DNA of 38,036 nucleotides from Chloroflexota bacterium (GTDB lineage: Bacteria > Chloroflexota > Anaerolineae > Anaerolineales > Villigracilaceae): assembly GCA_016191985.1 (NCBI GenBank), contig JACPVB010000195.1, positions 1 to 38,036 on the forward strand, in the 5' to 3' direction. Under the pieces are notes generated by a model. That model did not search any database, had not been told where the DNA came from, and worked only from the letters and a program-made list of their open reading frames with translations. Position numbers and translations under genes: made by a program. Of this stretch, positions 23,585 to 31,299 are shown one piece after another. Numbering within the stretch: position 1 is the stretch's first letter; each line of letters begins with the position of its first letter.

Positions 23585-24478
23585 ATGAAATTTTCTCTTT
23601 TTCTAAAAACTTTCGTTTGGATTCTCCTTGCGCTTGTCTCGCTGATGCTTGGCCTGAGTTTATACGGCCTGTACGATGTGCTGCACCCTCCACGAAAAAT
23701 CCCACCGGGGACAACGCTCAGGGAGGAAAATATCCCCTTTCAAAACGTGGATTTAACAACTGAAGACGGAATTCGTCTCACCGCCTGGTACACGTTGCCA
23801 AAGCCTGCGCTGAACAGCGGCGAAGGCAAGGGAGCGGTCATCCTGCTGGCGCATGGTTATGGCGATAACCGCCCCGAATGGGTGTATGCCCTGCTTGCAA
23901 AAAAGGGCTACGGTGTGCTGGCCTGGGACGCCCGTGCACATGGAGAAAGCGGCGGGGATATTTCCACGCTCGGTTATTTGGAAATTTTGGATGTGAAAGC
24001 CGCGCTCGATTTTGCACTCACCCAACCGGATGTGAATCATGTCGGCGCGTGGGGCGGCTCAATGGGCGGGGCGACGATGATCCGCGCAACGGCGGAGTTC
24101 CCGCAGATCGAAGCATTGATCGTGGATAGTTCTTTCGCCTCACTGGATGCGGAGGTGGATTTCCTTGCGCCCTATCCGTTGCTCAACCCGCTGGCAAAAT
24201 TGATGATGGGCATCGGCCTTGGCGTAGACCTGGGTCAGGTGAGTCCTGCCGCCGTAATCGGGAAAATCAGCCCGCGGCCCGTATATATCATCCACGGCAT
24301 GGAAGATTCAGTGGCATCGCCCGAATCAGCGGAGGTTTTATTTAACGCGGCAAACGAACCAAAACAGCTATGGCTTGAAGAAGATGCGATTCATCTGGGG
24401 ATTCACATGGAAAACCCGCCTCGTTATCAGAGACGGGTGATTCGTTTCTTTGACGAATGGCTGTTGAATAAAAAGTAG
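23585..24478 (+). CDS. Alpha/beta hydrolase, membrane-anchored
   Basis: The ATG at 23585 gives 297 residues. An N-terminal TM helix (about 8-30) anchors it, and the hydrolase domain has the nucleophile elbow GAWGGSMGG (Ser159), the acid in IIHGMEDSVAS (Asp241) and His270 in EEDAIHLGIH. Such proteins, often annotated as serine aminopeptidase/BEM46-like hydrolases, act on esters or peptides of unknown identity. The gene lies 26 nt after panC. Its stop codon lies within the first bases of a repeat element. Confidence 0.85.
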   Translation: MKFSLFLKTFVWILLALVSLMLGLSLYGLYDVLHPPRKIPPGTTLREENIPFQNVDLTTEDGIRLTAWYTLPKPALNSGEGKGAVILLAHGYGDNRPEWVYALLAKKGYGVLAWDARAHGESGGDISTLGYLEILDVKAALDFALTQPDVNHVGAWGGSMGGATMIRATAEFPQIEALIVDSSFASLDAEVDFLAPYPLLNPLAKLMMGIGLGVDLGQVSPAAVIGKISPRPVYIIHGMEDSVASPESAEVLFNAANEPKQLWLEEDAIHLGIHMENPPRYQRRVIRFFDEWLLNKK

Positions 24479-24526
24479 GGACACGGCGACCCTTTGACAA
24501 AGCTCAGACAGGCGCCGTGTCGCTAC
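24475..24526. repeat. Palindromic repeat that also acts as terminator between convergent genes
   Basis: gtaggg begins at the hydrolase stop codon. The perfect 9-bp stem gacacggcg/cgccgtgtc (24480-24488 with 24513-24521) encloses ctttgacaaagctcagacagg, a text resembling a widespread bacterial intergenic repeat. On the minus strand the stem is followed by CCTACTTTTT, so it could end the ATPase transcript. Confidence 0.6.
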
Positions 24527-24589
24527 GGCAAAATTACGGTGTCTCTTCTCCTTCGTACAACGCGGGGACGAGAAAATCACTTCACATCA

Positions 24590-27274
24590 TCAACTCATCT
24601 TCCCGAACCAGCCTCTACGCTCCATCCACTTTGCAATTTCCAGCACCGGTGAAATCGTCAGTGCCAACGTAAACACGATGAGCCAGTCCACCAACGGCAT
24701 GTAATACGTACCGAAAGCGTCATGCAGGAAGGGCACATAAATGATTAGTATCAATAGTATCACCTCCCACAGGATGGCGACATTCAGCCACCTGTTGGAA
24801 AACGGGTTATTGAATACCGAGTGGCGATCGGAGCGAAAGTTGTAGGCTTTGAAAAACTGAATTAGCACCAATGAGACAAAGGTCATCGTCATGGCTTCTT
24901 CGATACTTCGCCCGGAATTCAGCGCCCAGGTGAATAACCCCAGGTTGATCAGCGCGGACCAGATTCCGCCCAGCACCATTAGTATGACCACCGGACGGGT
25001 GAAAATACCGGTGCGCGGATCGCGCGGCCTGCGCTTCATCAAGTCCTTCTCAGCGGGATCAATCGAGAGCGCCAGGGCGGGCAAACCATCCGTCGCCAGA
25101 TTGACATATAAAATTTGAACTGCTGTTAATGGAAGCGGCAATCCGAGCAGGGTAGCGCCAGCCATCAGCCCGATTTCTCCGATATTCGAAGAAAGCAGGT
25201 ACATCAGATATTTCTTGATGTTGCCGAAAACTCCGCGCCCTTCCTCCACTGCGGCGACGATGGATGCAAAGTTATCGTCCAGCAGGGTCATGGCTGCGGC
25301 TTCCTTGGTCACGTCGGTGCCGGTAATGCCCATTGCAACGCCAATGTCGGCTTTCTTGAGCGCCGGGGCATCGTTCACGCCGTCGCCCGTCATGGCGACA
25401 ATATGTCCATTGGTTTGCAAAGCTGTCACCACGCGCAGTTTATGCGCCGGGGAAACGCGCGCATAAACATCGATGGTTTCCACTTCGCGCGCGAACTGCT
25501 CGTCGCTCATGTTTTCCAGTTCCGCGCCCGTAACAACCCGCCCGCTCTTGAGCAACCCCAACTCGCGCGCCACAGCCTGCGCCGTCATGGGATGGTCGCC
25601 GGTGATCATCACCGGGCGAATGCCTGCTTCTTCGCAAACGGCAATCGCGGCTTTGGCTTCGGAGCGCGGCGGGTCTATCATCCCTGCCAGCCCGAGAAAT
25701 ACCATATCCGCTTCAGCGGTTTCCAACGCCGCGCGCGGCTTGGATGCAATCGCCAGCACACGCAACGCCTCGCCTGCCATCTCCTGCGCTGTGGCAAGTA
25801 TCTTTTCGCGCCCGGGGGCATCCAGCGGCAGAGTGCCATCGGCGGTCAGCTGCCAATTGCAACTTCCAAGAATCACTTCCGGCGCGCCCTTGGCGTACGC
25901 TGTCAGGCCGTCTTCCGTTTTGTGCAAGGTGGTCATGCGTTTTGATTCGGATGTGAATGGGATTTCCTGCACTCGTGGATAAGCGGAATCAAGAGACTCT
26001 TTCTGCAGCCCGGCTTTTGCCGCCGCCGCCACCAACGACCCTTCAGTTGGGTCGCCCTTAATATGCCATCCACTACCCGATTCATTTTCTCCATTAACCA
26101 GATGCGTATCCGAAGCCAGTGTTGCAGCGGTCAGCATCTGCTTGAGCGCATCGGTTGGAAGAGTGGGCGTTCCACCATTGACCGAGAACTCTCCCAGCGG
26201 GGCGTAACCCGCGCCCGACACCTTGAATATCTGTCCGCCCGCATAAATTTTGCGCACGGTCATCTCGTCTTTGGTCAACGTACCGGTTTTATCCGAGCAG
26301 ATCACGGAGGTGCTGCCAAGTGTTTCCACGGCGGGCAGGCGGCGAATCAACGCATTGCGCTTGACCATCTTCTGCACACCGATTGCCAGTGAAATTGTCA
26401 CCACTGCGGGCAGGGCTTCCGGCACGACCGCTACTGCCAGCGCAATGCCAAAGATGAGCATTTCGATGAAAGGCTGTCCACGGAACAAACCGAGTGCAAC
26501 GATAATGGCAACCACCACAAAAGCCGCTCGAGCCAGCATGGTACCGACTTTATCCAGATTATGCTGGAGGGGCGTTTTGCCCGTTTCAACCGTTTGCAGA
26601 AGTTGGGCAATTTTTCCGAACTCGGTCTGCATGGCGGTTGCGATTACCAATCCGCGCCCGCGCCCGTAGGTGGCGGCGGTTCCAGCGTAGATCATGTTCT
26701 TGCGGTCACCAACAGCCAACCCGTCAGAAGGAAGCGGAAGGGTGTGTTTTTCCACTGGCATAGATTCGCCCGTCAGCGCGGCTTCATCCACTTGCAAGTT
26801 GATCGATTCAAGCAGGCGCGCATCGGCAGGGACGCGGTCTCCTGTGTGAAGAAGGATCACATCGCCCAGAACCAACTCACGAGCAGGGATTTTAGTTTCC
26901 TTGCCGTCGCGCAAGACTGTTGCCGTAGGCGCCGCCATATGGCGCAGGGCTTCGATGGCGCGTTCGGCGCGGTACTCCTGAATGAAGCCCAGCACAACGG
27001 CAAACAGGACAATGACGGCAATCACAATGGATTCTACGCCATGCCCCAAAAATAAGGAAATCGCCGTCGCGCCAAGCAGGATTAGAATCAACACATTTTT
27101 GAATTGTTCCAGCAGGATTTCCCACGCTGAAATGCGCTTTGCCGCTTGGATTTCATTTGCTCCATATTCTGAAAGTCTCAGGGCGGCATCCGCACTGCTT
27201 AATCCTTCGTGTTGGCTTTGGACCTGCGTCAATGCCGTATCAATCGTTAGGCTGTGCCAGTTATTCTGTTTCAT
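24590..27274 (-). CDS. P2-type cation-transporting ATPase (Ca2+/Mn2+ family)
   Basis: An 894-residue protein. Landmarks are an N-terminal cytosolic domain, TGES (168-171), TM4 PEALP (285-289), the phosphorylation loop DKTGTLT (from Asp328), MITGDHPMTA, MTGDGVNDAPALKKADIGVAMG and TM6 NLATDGLPALALS, then four C-terminal helices. Glu in TM4 and Asn/Asp in TM6 match Ca2+/Mn2+ pumps of the PMR1/SERCA kind. It would export the ion with ATP. It is the last gene of the unit headed by a yybP-ykoY riboswitch at 28726-28825, which favours Mn2+ export; the link is inference. A small membrane-protein gene ends 3 nt upstream. Confidence 0.93.
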   Translation of the reverse strand: MKQNNWHSLTIDTALTQVQSQHEGLSSADAALRLSEYGANEIQAAKRISAWEILLEQFKNVLILILLGATAISLFLGHGVESIVIAVIVLFAVVLGFIQEYRAERAIEALRHMAAPTATVLRDGKETKIPARELVLGDVILLHTGDRVPADARLLESINLQVDEAALTGESMPVEKHTLPLPSDGLAVGDRKNMIYAGTAATYGRGRGLVIATAMQTEFGKIAQLLQTVETGKTPLQHNLDKVGTMLARAAFVVVAIIVALGLFRGQPFIEMLIFGIALAVAVVPEALPAVVTISLAIGVQKMVKRNALIRRLPAVETLGSTSVICSDKTGTLTKDEMTVRKIYAGGQIFKVSGAGYAPLGEFSVNGGTPTLPTDALKQMLTAATLASDTHLVNGENESGSGWHIKGDPTEGSLVAAAAKAGLQKESLDSAYPRVQEIPFTSESKRMTTLHKTEDGLTAYAKGAPEVILGSCNWQLTADGTLPLDAPGREKILATAQEMAGEALRVLAIASKPRAALETAEADMVFLGLAGMIDPPRSEAKAAIAVCEEAGIRPVMITGDHPMTAQAVARELGLLKSGRVVTGAELENMSDEQFAREVETIDVYARVSPAHKLRVVTALQTNGHIVAMTGDGVNDAPALKKADIGVAMGITGTDVTKEAAAMTLLDDNFASIVAAVEEGRGVFGNIKKYLMYLLSSNIGEIGLMAGATLLGLPLPLTAVQILYVNLATDGLPALALSIDPAEKDLMKRRPRDPRTGIFTRPVVILMVLGGIWSALINLGLFTWALNSGRSIEEAMTMTFVSLVLIQFFKAYNFRSDRHSVFNNPFSNRWLNVAILWEVILLILIIYVPFLHDAFGTYYMPLVDWLIVFTLALTISPVLEIAKWMERRGWFGKMS

Positions 27275-27277
27275 AAT

Positions 27278-27535
27278 TTATTTTTTTCCTGTGTAAGTCA
27301 TGTCTAGCCTGTCCTCGCGGCGGGGCATGCGGGATTTGAAGATGAAATGATCGAACAGGCAAATCAGCCCGCCAAGGATAGCCACGAGAATCACGCCAAA
27401 GATTTCCGCGGCAAAGGCCATCGTCTCCTCGAACCAGATGACAAGCGTTGTGCCGCCTGCACCGCTGGCAAGGACGGGCTTCCAGAATCTTCGAAAACGC
27501 GGGAAACGGGAAGGATGTGAAGGGTGTCTGGACAT
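27278..27535 (-). CDS. Small single-TM protein preceding the cation ATPase
   Basis: An 85-residue protein with a basic N-terminus (HPSRFPRFRRFWKP), one TM helix (about 40-65: FAAEIFGVILVAILGGLICLF) and a basic tail. The start has a good AAGGAG site, and the stop is 3 nt before the ATPase ATG, so translation is coupled. No family is recognised. It may be an accessory subunit or regulator of the pump (inference). Confidence 0.75.
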   Translation of the reverse strand: MSRHPSHPSRFPRFRRFWKPVLASGAGGTTLVIWFEETMAFAAEIFGVILVAILGGLICLFDHFIFKSRMPRREDRLDMTYTGKK

Positions 27536-27604
27536 GGGAAGCTCCTTTTTTGAATAATTGAAATCCTGTCGCGTATAGCACCTGTTGGTTTGGCGGAGCG
27601 TTGC

Positions 27605-28264
27605 CTAGTCGTCGTTCGAACGAACATGGGCAAACGCCGGAACCAATAACCGACGGGTGTAGTAAATGTAAATTGCCAGCGCCGCCATTCCACCGATCAG
27701 CAGGTAGGGCAGGTATTGTTTGAGATAGGTGCTGACCAGCGTCCACTCGTGCCCAAGCACATATCCTGCGCCAATCAGCAGAGTACACCAGGCATAAGCG
27801 CCGATAAAGGTGGCGATAAAAAATGTCGTAAATGACATACGCGCCAATCCTGCTGGAATGCTGATGAGTGTGCGGATGCCGGGCATCACACGCCCAACGA
27901 GCACCAGGCCTGCACCCCAGCGATGGAACTGGTATTCCGCGCGGGTGATGTGGACTGGGTCAATCCGCAGCCAGCGGGCAAATTTATCCACCACTGGACG
28001 CCCACCCAGACGCGCCACCCAATAGGTGAGGGACGCGCCGAGGGTACTGCCAAGGGCGGCATATAACCCACCCAGGAAAATCGTTGAGATGGGTAATTGA
28101 TGTTCGGCAATCAGCATCCAGCCTGCCAGCCCAAGAATGACCTCGCTGGGCGTGATGCCTGTGGCGTTTTCAAAGACCAGAAGCGCTGCCACGCCAAACC
28201 AGCCCCAGGCATCGTAAATAGTTTGGATGGCGGATAGTATGATGGTTTCGAGCCTGTCTATCAA
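27605..28264 (-). CDS. DedA/SNARE-associated family membrane protein
   Basis: A 219-residue protein with the DedA pattern: Glu32 and Glu41 in the first re-entrant segment (FENATGITPSEVILG), a Gly-rich second part with YWVARLGG, and GRVMPGIR (124-131) near the middle, where Arg residues are functionally important. DedA proteins act in membrane lipid recycling and membrane potential homeostasis. The start is TTG at 28264, supported by AAGGAG 8-11 nt upstream. It lies within the riboswitch-headed unit. Confidence 0.88.
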   Translation of the reverse strand: MIDRLETIILSAIQTIYDAWGWFGVAALLVFENATGITPSEVILGLAGWMLIAEHQLPISTIFLGGLYAALGSTLGASLTYWVARLGGRPVVDKFARWLRIDPVHITRAEYQFHRWGAGLVLVGRVMPGIRTLISIPAGLARMSFTTFFIATFIGAYAWCTLLIGAGYVLGHEWTLVSTYLKQYLPYLLIGGMAALAIYIYYTRRLLVPAFAHVRSNDD

Positions 28265-28395
28265 AATATGTCTCCTTCAGAATTACAAACAAATAGAAAA
28301 TAGCCGGCTTGTTATGCAAGGTCTGGTATGCCTTGCGACAATAAGCCACAACAACAAGAGATCCCTGTCTGTTGTTTGATTGGGAGTCCGATAAA

Positions 28396-28671
28396 TTATG
28401 TGTGTTTGGGGGGAGGGAAAACAGGTAACAAGTCGGCAGTTTGAAAATCCAGATTTATCCACCCATATTTCGAAATAATCAAACCTGCGATTGCTATGGC
28501 GATGACCAATATGAAATAATCATCTTCAAATTCACTTTGCTCGAAATCAATTTCGGAAAGTTCCAACATGGATATGCCATCAGCAGGCACAGACAGCATG
28601 ACCTGAGCGCTTAAACAAAAGCAGAGAATCAGAATTACGAGGGAGATTCGAAAACGGGATTGTCCAAGCAT
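28396..28671 (-). CDS. Small hypothetical membrane protein, first after the Mn riboswitch
   Basis: A 91-residue protein with a signal-peptide-like start (RISLVILILCFCLSAQVMLS), an acidic middle (ELSEIDFEQSEFEDD) and a second hydrophobic helix (YFILVIAIAIAGLIIS). It begins 24 nt after the T tract of the riboswitch terminator. A weak ribosome binding site makes the start less sure. The acidic stretch could bind metal, but this is only a guess. No family is recognised. Confidence 0.55.
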   Translation of the reverse strand: MLGQSRFRISLVILILCFCLSAQVMLSVPADGISMLELSEIDFEQSEFEDDYFILVIAIAIAGLIISKYGWINLDFQTADLLPVFPPPKHT

Positions 28672-28694
28672 GGTTCACTTAATCAATAGAACTT

Positions 28695-28734
28695 CCAAAA
28701 ACAAAAAGACCATCGCCAAAAATAGCGATGGTCT
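28695..28734 (-). terminator. Regulatory terminator of the yybP-ykoY riboswitch
   Basis: A perfect 10-bp stem, AGACCATCGC/GCGATGGTCT (28734-28725 with 28716-28707), is followed by TTTTGTTTTT on the minus strand. The 5' arm also contains CCATCG, which pairs with the riboswitch P1 strand CGATGG (28817-28812), so the two structures exclude one another. Confidence 0.88.
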
Positions 28735-28825
28735 TGCGCTTCACTCAGGCAGCCGGGAAATTTCTTTCCGTCTTGACGACTGCTCAACCCGAAAAATCGG
28801 GTGGCTACTCCCCATCGGAGTAATT
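28726..28825 (-). promoter_or_regulatory. yybP-ykoY (manganese) riboswitch
   Basis: The minus strand has the conserved elements of this family in order: GGGGAGTAGC (L1), a hairpin (ACCCGA/TCGGGT), GTCGTCA (L3 side), CCGGCTG, and GCAAGACC closing the aptamer. P1 is CGATGG/CCATCG and competes with the terminator. The ligand in known cases is Mn2+, which stabilises P1, frees the transcript from termination and turns on Mn2+ efflux genes. Here it would turn on the 91-residue protein, DedA, the 85-residue protein and the P2 ATPase. Confidence 0.88.
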
Positions 28826-28833
28826 ACACTTAC

Positions 28834-28862
28834 AGTGTACAGGAGAATTGGATTTGCGTCAA
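28834..28862 (-). promoter_or_regulatory. sigma70 promoter of the riboswitch unit
   Basis: The minus strand has TTGACG (28862-28857), a 17-nt spacer and TACACT (28839-28834), giving a start near 28827, at the 5' edge of the riboswitch. Confidence 0.85.
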
Positions 28863-28954
28863 ATAGGCGTAGTTAGATGATTTGGATTGCTCTTGTCCGA
28901 AATAACAGATTCTGGTGAACGACCACTGAGACGATAAGCGCGCCCGGGCAGAAA

Positions 28955-29215
28955 CTAAACCTGTTCGTAATGCTGCACAGGGACAACAAAAATAGTGGCG
29001 CGTTTCTGGTCGGCTTTGGGCGGCAGGGAATTGCGAACGGTTTGAATGACCGCATCCACCTGCTCCTCGTCCACGCCCAAGAGCATGGTCACAACGCCGC
29101 TGCGCAGAAACCCTCCTGTGGATGCCACGCGCGTCACACGGAAACTTGCGGCGGTGAAGGCCTGCGTCAGAAGATCGGCGTCGTGATCTTTTACAATGAC
29201 AATGATCATTTTCAT
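28955..29215 (-). CDS. Cyclic-di-AMP receptor-like protein (DarA/PII-like), copy 1
   Basis: The ATG at 29215 follows AAGGAG, giving 86 residues; a longer frame from 29239 is less likely. MKMIIVIVKDHDADLLTQA, FRVTRVASTGGFLRSG and TMLLGVDEEQVDAV match the compact PII-like fold of DarA, in which the ASTGGF segment binds c-di-AMP. At 86 residues it is shorter than Bacillus DarA (about 110). DarA-type proteins are thought to pass c-di-AMP signals to targets in ion and osmolyte homeostasis. It lies beside a paralog. Confidence 0.85.
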   Translation of the reverse strand: MKMIIVIVKDHDADLLTQAFTAASFRVTRVASTGGFLRSGVVTMLLGVDEEQVDAVIQTVRNSLPPKADQKRATIFVVPVQHYEQV

Positions 29216-29239
29216 GATTTCACTCTCCTTTGTGCTCAA

Positions 29240-29300
29240 GCCGCCGTACCCTAAAGGGCACTTTCCTCGGCGGCGGTTTTGCGCCGAGGACGGCGCAAAA
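29240..29300. other. Structured spacer between the two DarA-like genes
   Basis: Two hairpins follow one another: gccgccg/cggcggc (29240-29246 with 29268-29274) with an inner ccct/aggg, and a perfect 10-bp ttttgcgccg/cggcgcaaaa (29277-29286 with 29291-29300). Neither is followed by a T tract on the minus strand, so this is not a classic terminator. It might stabilise or separate the two messages. Confidence 0.6.
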
Positions 29301-29307
29301 AGCAGAA

Positions 29308-29643
29308 TTATATCTGCTCGAATCTTTCCACAGGTAAAGCGAACACCGTCGCGCCGCCGACCGTCACCGGCACGGGCGCGGGCATGGGCATGGGCGAGCC
29401 TTCCAGCGGAAGCGTCATATACTCGATGCGCTGACGGCAGACTTGCTGCAAGGCAGCCAGGGCTTCGTCTTCTTTTTCAACAGGCAGGCCGATCAATAAA
29501 GTGGCATTGCGCCTGCCAAGAAAACCACCCGCGCTCGAAAGATACGTAAGCGACGCCCCAACATTTTGCAGGGCTTTGGTGGCGGCATCGAGGTCCTGTT
29601 CCTGGATCACGGCCACCAGCAATAAGTGGATTGGATTTTCCAT
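29308..29643 (-). CDS. Cyclic-di-AMP receptor-like protein (DarA/PII-like), copy 2
   Basis: The ATG at 29643 follows AAAGGAG, giving 111 residues. MENPIHLLLVAVIQEQDLDA, LSSAGGFLGRRNATLLIGLP and VFALPVERFEQI align with copy 1 but the loop is SSAGGF in place of ASTGGF, and a Pro/Met-rich insertion (SPMPMPAPVPVTVGG) precedes the last strand. It may bind another ligand or form heterotrimers with copy 1. Both copies lie between the metal-riboswitch unit and the osmolyte operon. Confidence 0.82.
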   Translation of the reverse strand: MENPIHLLLVAVIQEQDLDAATKALQNVGASLTYLSSAGGFLGRRNATLLIGLPVEKEDEALAALQQVCRQRIEYMTLPLEGSPMPMPAPVPVTVGGATVFALPVERFEQI

Positions 29644-29783
29644 CTTCGATCTCCTTTGGACAAAAAACGCTTCGCACTGCGCCTTGAACTGGTCGCTGTT
29701 TCGATGAGATGTCATTGCGGGGAGGGTGTTCTCCCCAACAAGGCAATCTCCGTCACATTATCAGTACTTCACGAAATGGTCCC

Positions 29784-29806
29784 GTAGTGGCGACTTTAGT
29801 CGCTGC
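29784..29806. repeat. Short dispersed palindrome (GTAGTGGCGACTTTAGTCGC)
   Basis: The stem gcgac/gtcgc (29790-29794 with 29799-29803). It is nearly the reverse complement of the element at 19078-19099. Confidence 0.5.
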
Positions 29807-29904
29807 AATGGCATGATGAGTAGATATTATCAGATGTCTGACGATGATTCAACCATACAGGTTGATTCTCAGCGGGCTTTTTCAAAATCGATACTGCTTG
29901 CAAA

Positions 29905-29952
29905 TTAAAAAATAACCGCGACGAGCACAAAATTTTAGAACTTTCTTCGCGG
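29905..29952 (-). terminator. Probable terminator of the osmolyte/permease operon
   Basis: On the minus strand, CCGCGA...TCGCGG (29952-29947 with 29921-29916) is followed by TTATTTTTTAA. The loop is long, so it is a weaker call. It lies 55 nt past the permease stop. Confidence 0.5.
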
Positions 29953-30006
29953 GACTGGCGGTAAAACGGGTTTGTCAATCATTAATTTTAAAAAATCATA
30001 TCGATT

Positions 30007-31299
30007 TCACAGCCAGCGATACACAAGCGCATACAAGATACTGGCTATCGCGCATGTGACCAGCATGACCGGCAGGCCGCGTTTGAGCCACAAGGCGGAA
30101 GTGATCGGCGTGCGTGTTTTCTCCGAGAGCGTGGCAACGATGATATTTGCGCTCGAACCGATGATCGTTCCGCTACCGCCAAAGCCCGCGCCAAACGCCA
30201 GCGCCCACCAAAGCGGACTGATATCCATGCCGGTCTCGCCCAGCCCCTTGATGACAGGGATCAATGCAATGGTGATCGGCACGTTATCCACAACTGCGGA
30301 GAGCGCCGCCACGATCCAAATCATAAGAATACCGAACAACACCGGCGACATCCCATCGGCGTTTTGGAACAAGGTAACCACTATTTCCAGCACGCCGGAA
30401 TGTTCCAGCCCGCCCACCATCACAAATAACGAACCAAAGAAGAGCAGGATGCTCCACTCTACTTTTTTCAATATTTCGTGAATGTCCGGCTGCACCCAAA
30501 TCAGCGCGACCGAAGCCGCGCTCAACGCAACAAACGACGGTTCAATGTGCAAAAAGTGGTGCACAAAGAAAAACAGGGTCGCCCCGCCAAGCACAATCAG
30601 AACGCGGCGCGCATTTTCAGGATGGTTCAGGGTCTCCGCAGGGTTTAGCTTCATCACGGCTTTGCTTCTGCGCGGACGTTTGGATAATTCCTTTTTGAAA
30701 AGTGCTTGCAGCAGGAACGTGGCTCCCGCCAGCGCCACAAGCACGATCGGCATGGAATAAACGAGAAAATCATTGAAAGAAAGCCCGGCTGCCGAGGCGA
30801 TGAGCACATTAGGCGGGTCGCCCACCAGGGTGGCAACCCCCCCTGTATTGGACAACAACGCCTCCGCGACAAGATATGGAAGCGCGCTGACACCGATGAT
30901 CTCGCTGATAAGAATGGTGACCGGCGCGATCAAAACAATGGTGGTCACGTTGTCCAGGAACATGGAAAGAACGGTGGTAATTCCCCCCAGCAGGAGGAAC
31001 AGACGAATGGGTTTTCCCTGGGAAGCGCGCGCCGCAAGCACAGCCAGGTATTCAAAGAACCCTGTCGGCTCCAGCATGGCGACGAGGATCATCATCCCCA
31101 TTAAGAGGCCGAGCGTATTAAAGTCAATCGCTTCGATGGCGGCCTCCTCCGAATAAAACCCCATGATTTTTCCAACACCAATCATAAGCACAGACCCGGC
31201 AATGGCGACGATGGAACGGTTTATTTTTTCGGAAAAAATAAGGATGAGGCTTCCAAAAAAGATAACGCTGGAAATGATGATGGCGAGAATGGGCATCAT
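30007..31299 (-). CDS. ArsB/NhaD-type permease (ion transporter superfamily)
   Basis: Starting at 31299, where ATG overlaps the CBS gene stop as ATGATG and follows AAAGGGGGA, the protein has 430 residues. A longer frame to 31443 would overlap the CBS gene by 148 nt and is unlikely. About 11-12 TM helices carry the superfamily hallmarks: FLDNVTTIVLIAP in the first half and VGDPPNVLIASAAG, with FGAGFGGSGTIIGSSANIIV in the second. Members exchange Na+/H+, arsenite or small anions. The coupling to a CBS protein suggests nucleotide-regulated ion transport. The substrate cannot be read from sequence. Confidence 0.88.
   Translation of the reverse strand: MMPILAIIISSVIFFGSLILIFSEKINRSIVAIAGSVLMIGVGKIMGFYSEEAAIEAIDFNTLGLLMGMMILVAMLEPTGFFEYLAVLAARASQGKPIRLFLLLGGITTVLSMFLDNVTTIVLIAPVTILISEIIGVSALPYLVAEALLSNTGGVATLVGDPPNVLIASAAGLSFNDFLVYSMPIVLVALAGATFLLQALFKKELSKRPRRSKAVMKLNPAETLNHPENARRVLIVLGGATLFFFVHHFLHIEPSFVALSAASVALIWVQPDIHEILKKVEWSILLFFGSLFVMVGGLEHSGVLEIVVTLFQNADGMSPVLFGILMIWIVAALSAVVDNVPITIALIPVIKGLGETGMDISPLWWALAFGAGFGGSGTIIGSSANIIVATLSEKTRTPITSALWLKRGLPVMLVTCAIASILYALVYRWL

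Larger units (their letters stand above)
29644..30006. other. Intergenic region with a hairpin, a repeat and a terminator
   Basis: No gene is visible. It holds the hairpin ggggag/ctcccc (29719-29736), a copy of the dispersed palindrome (gtagtggcgac...gtcgc, 29784-29803), the perfect dyad tcaga-tg-tctga (29830-29841) that could be a repressor operator, and a terminator at 29905-29952. No clear promoter for the DarA-like genes was found. Confidence 0.5.

Noticed and set aside
27261..27788. 175-residue minus-strand frame overlapping DedA, the 85-residue gene and the ATPase start
   Set aside because: It overlaps three supported genes in another frame, with no ribosome binding site and no family features.
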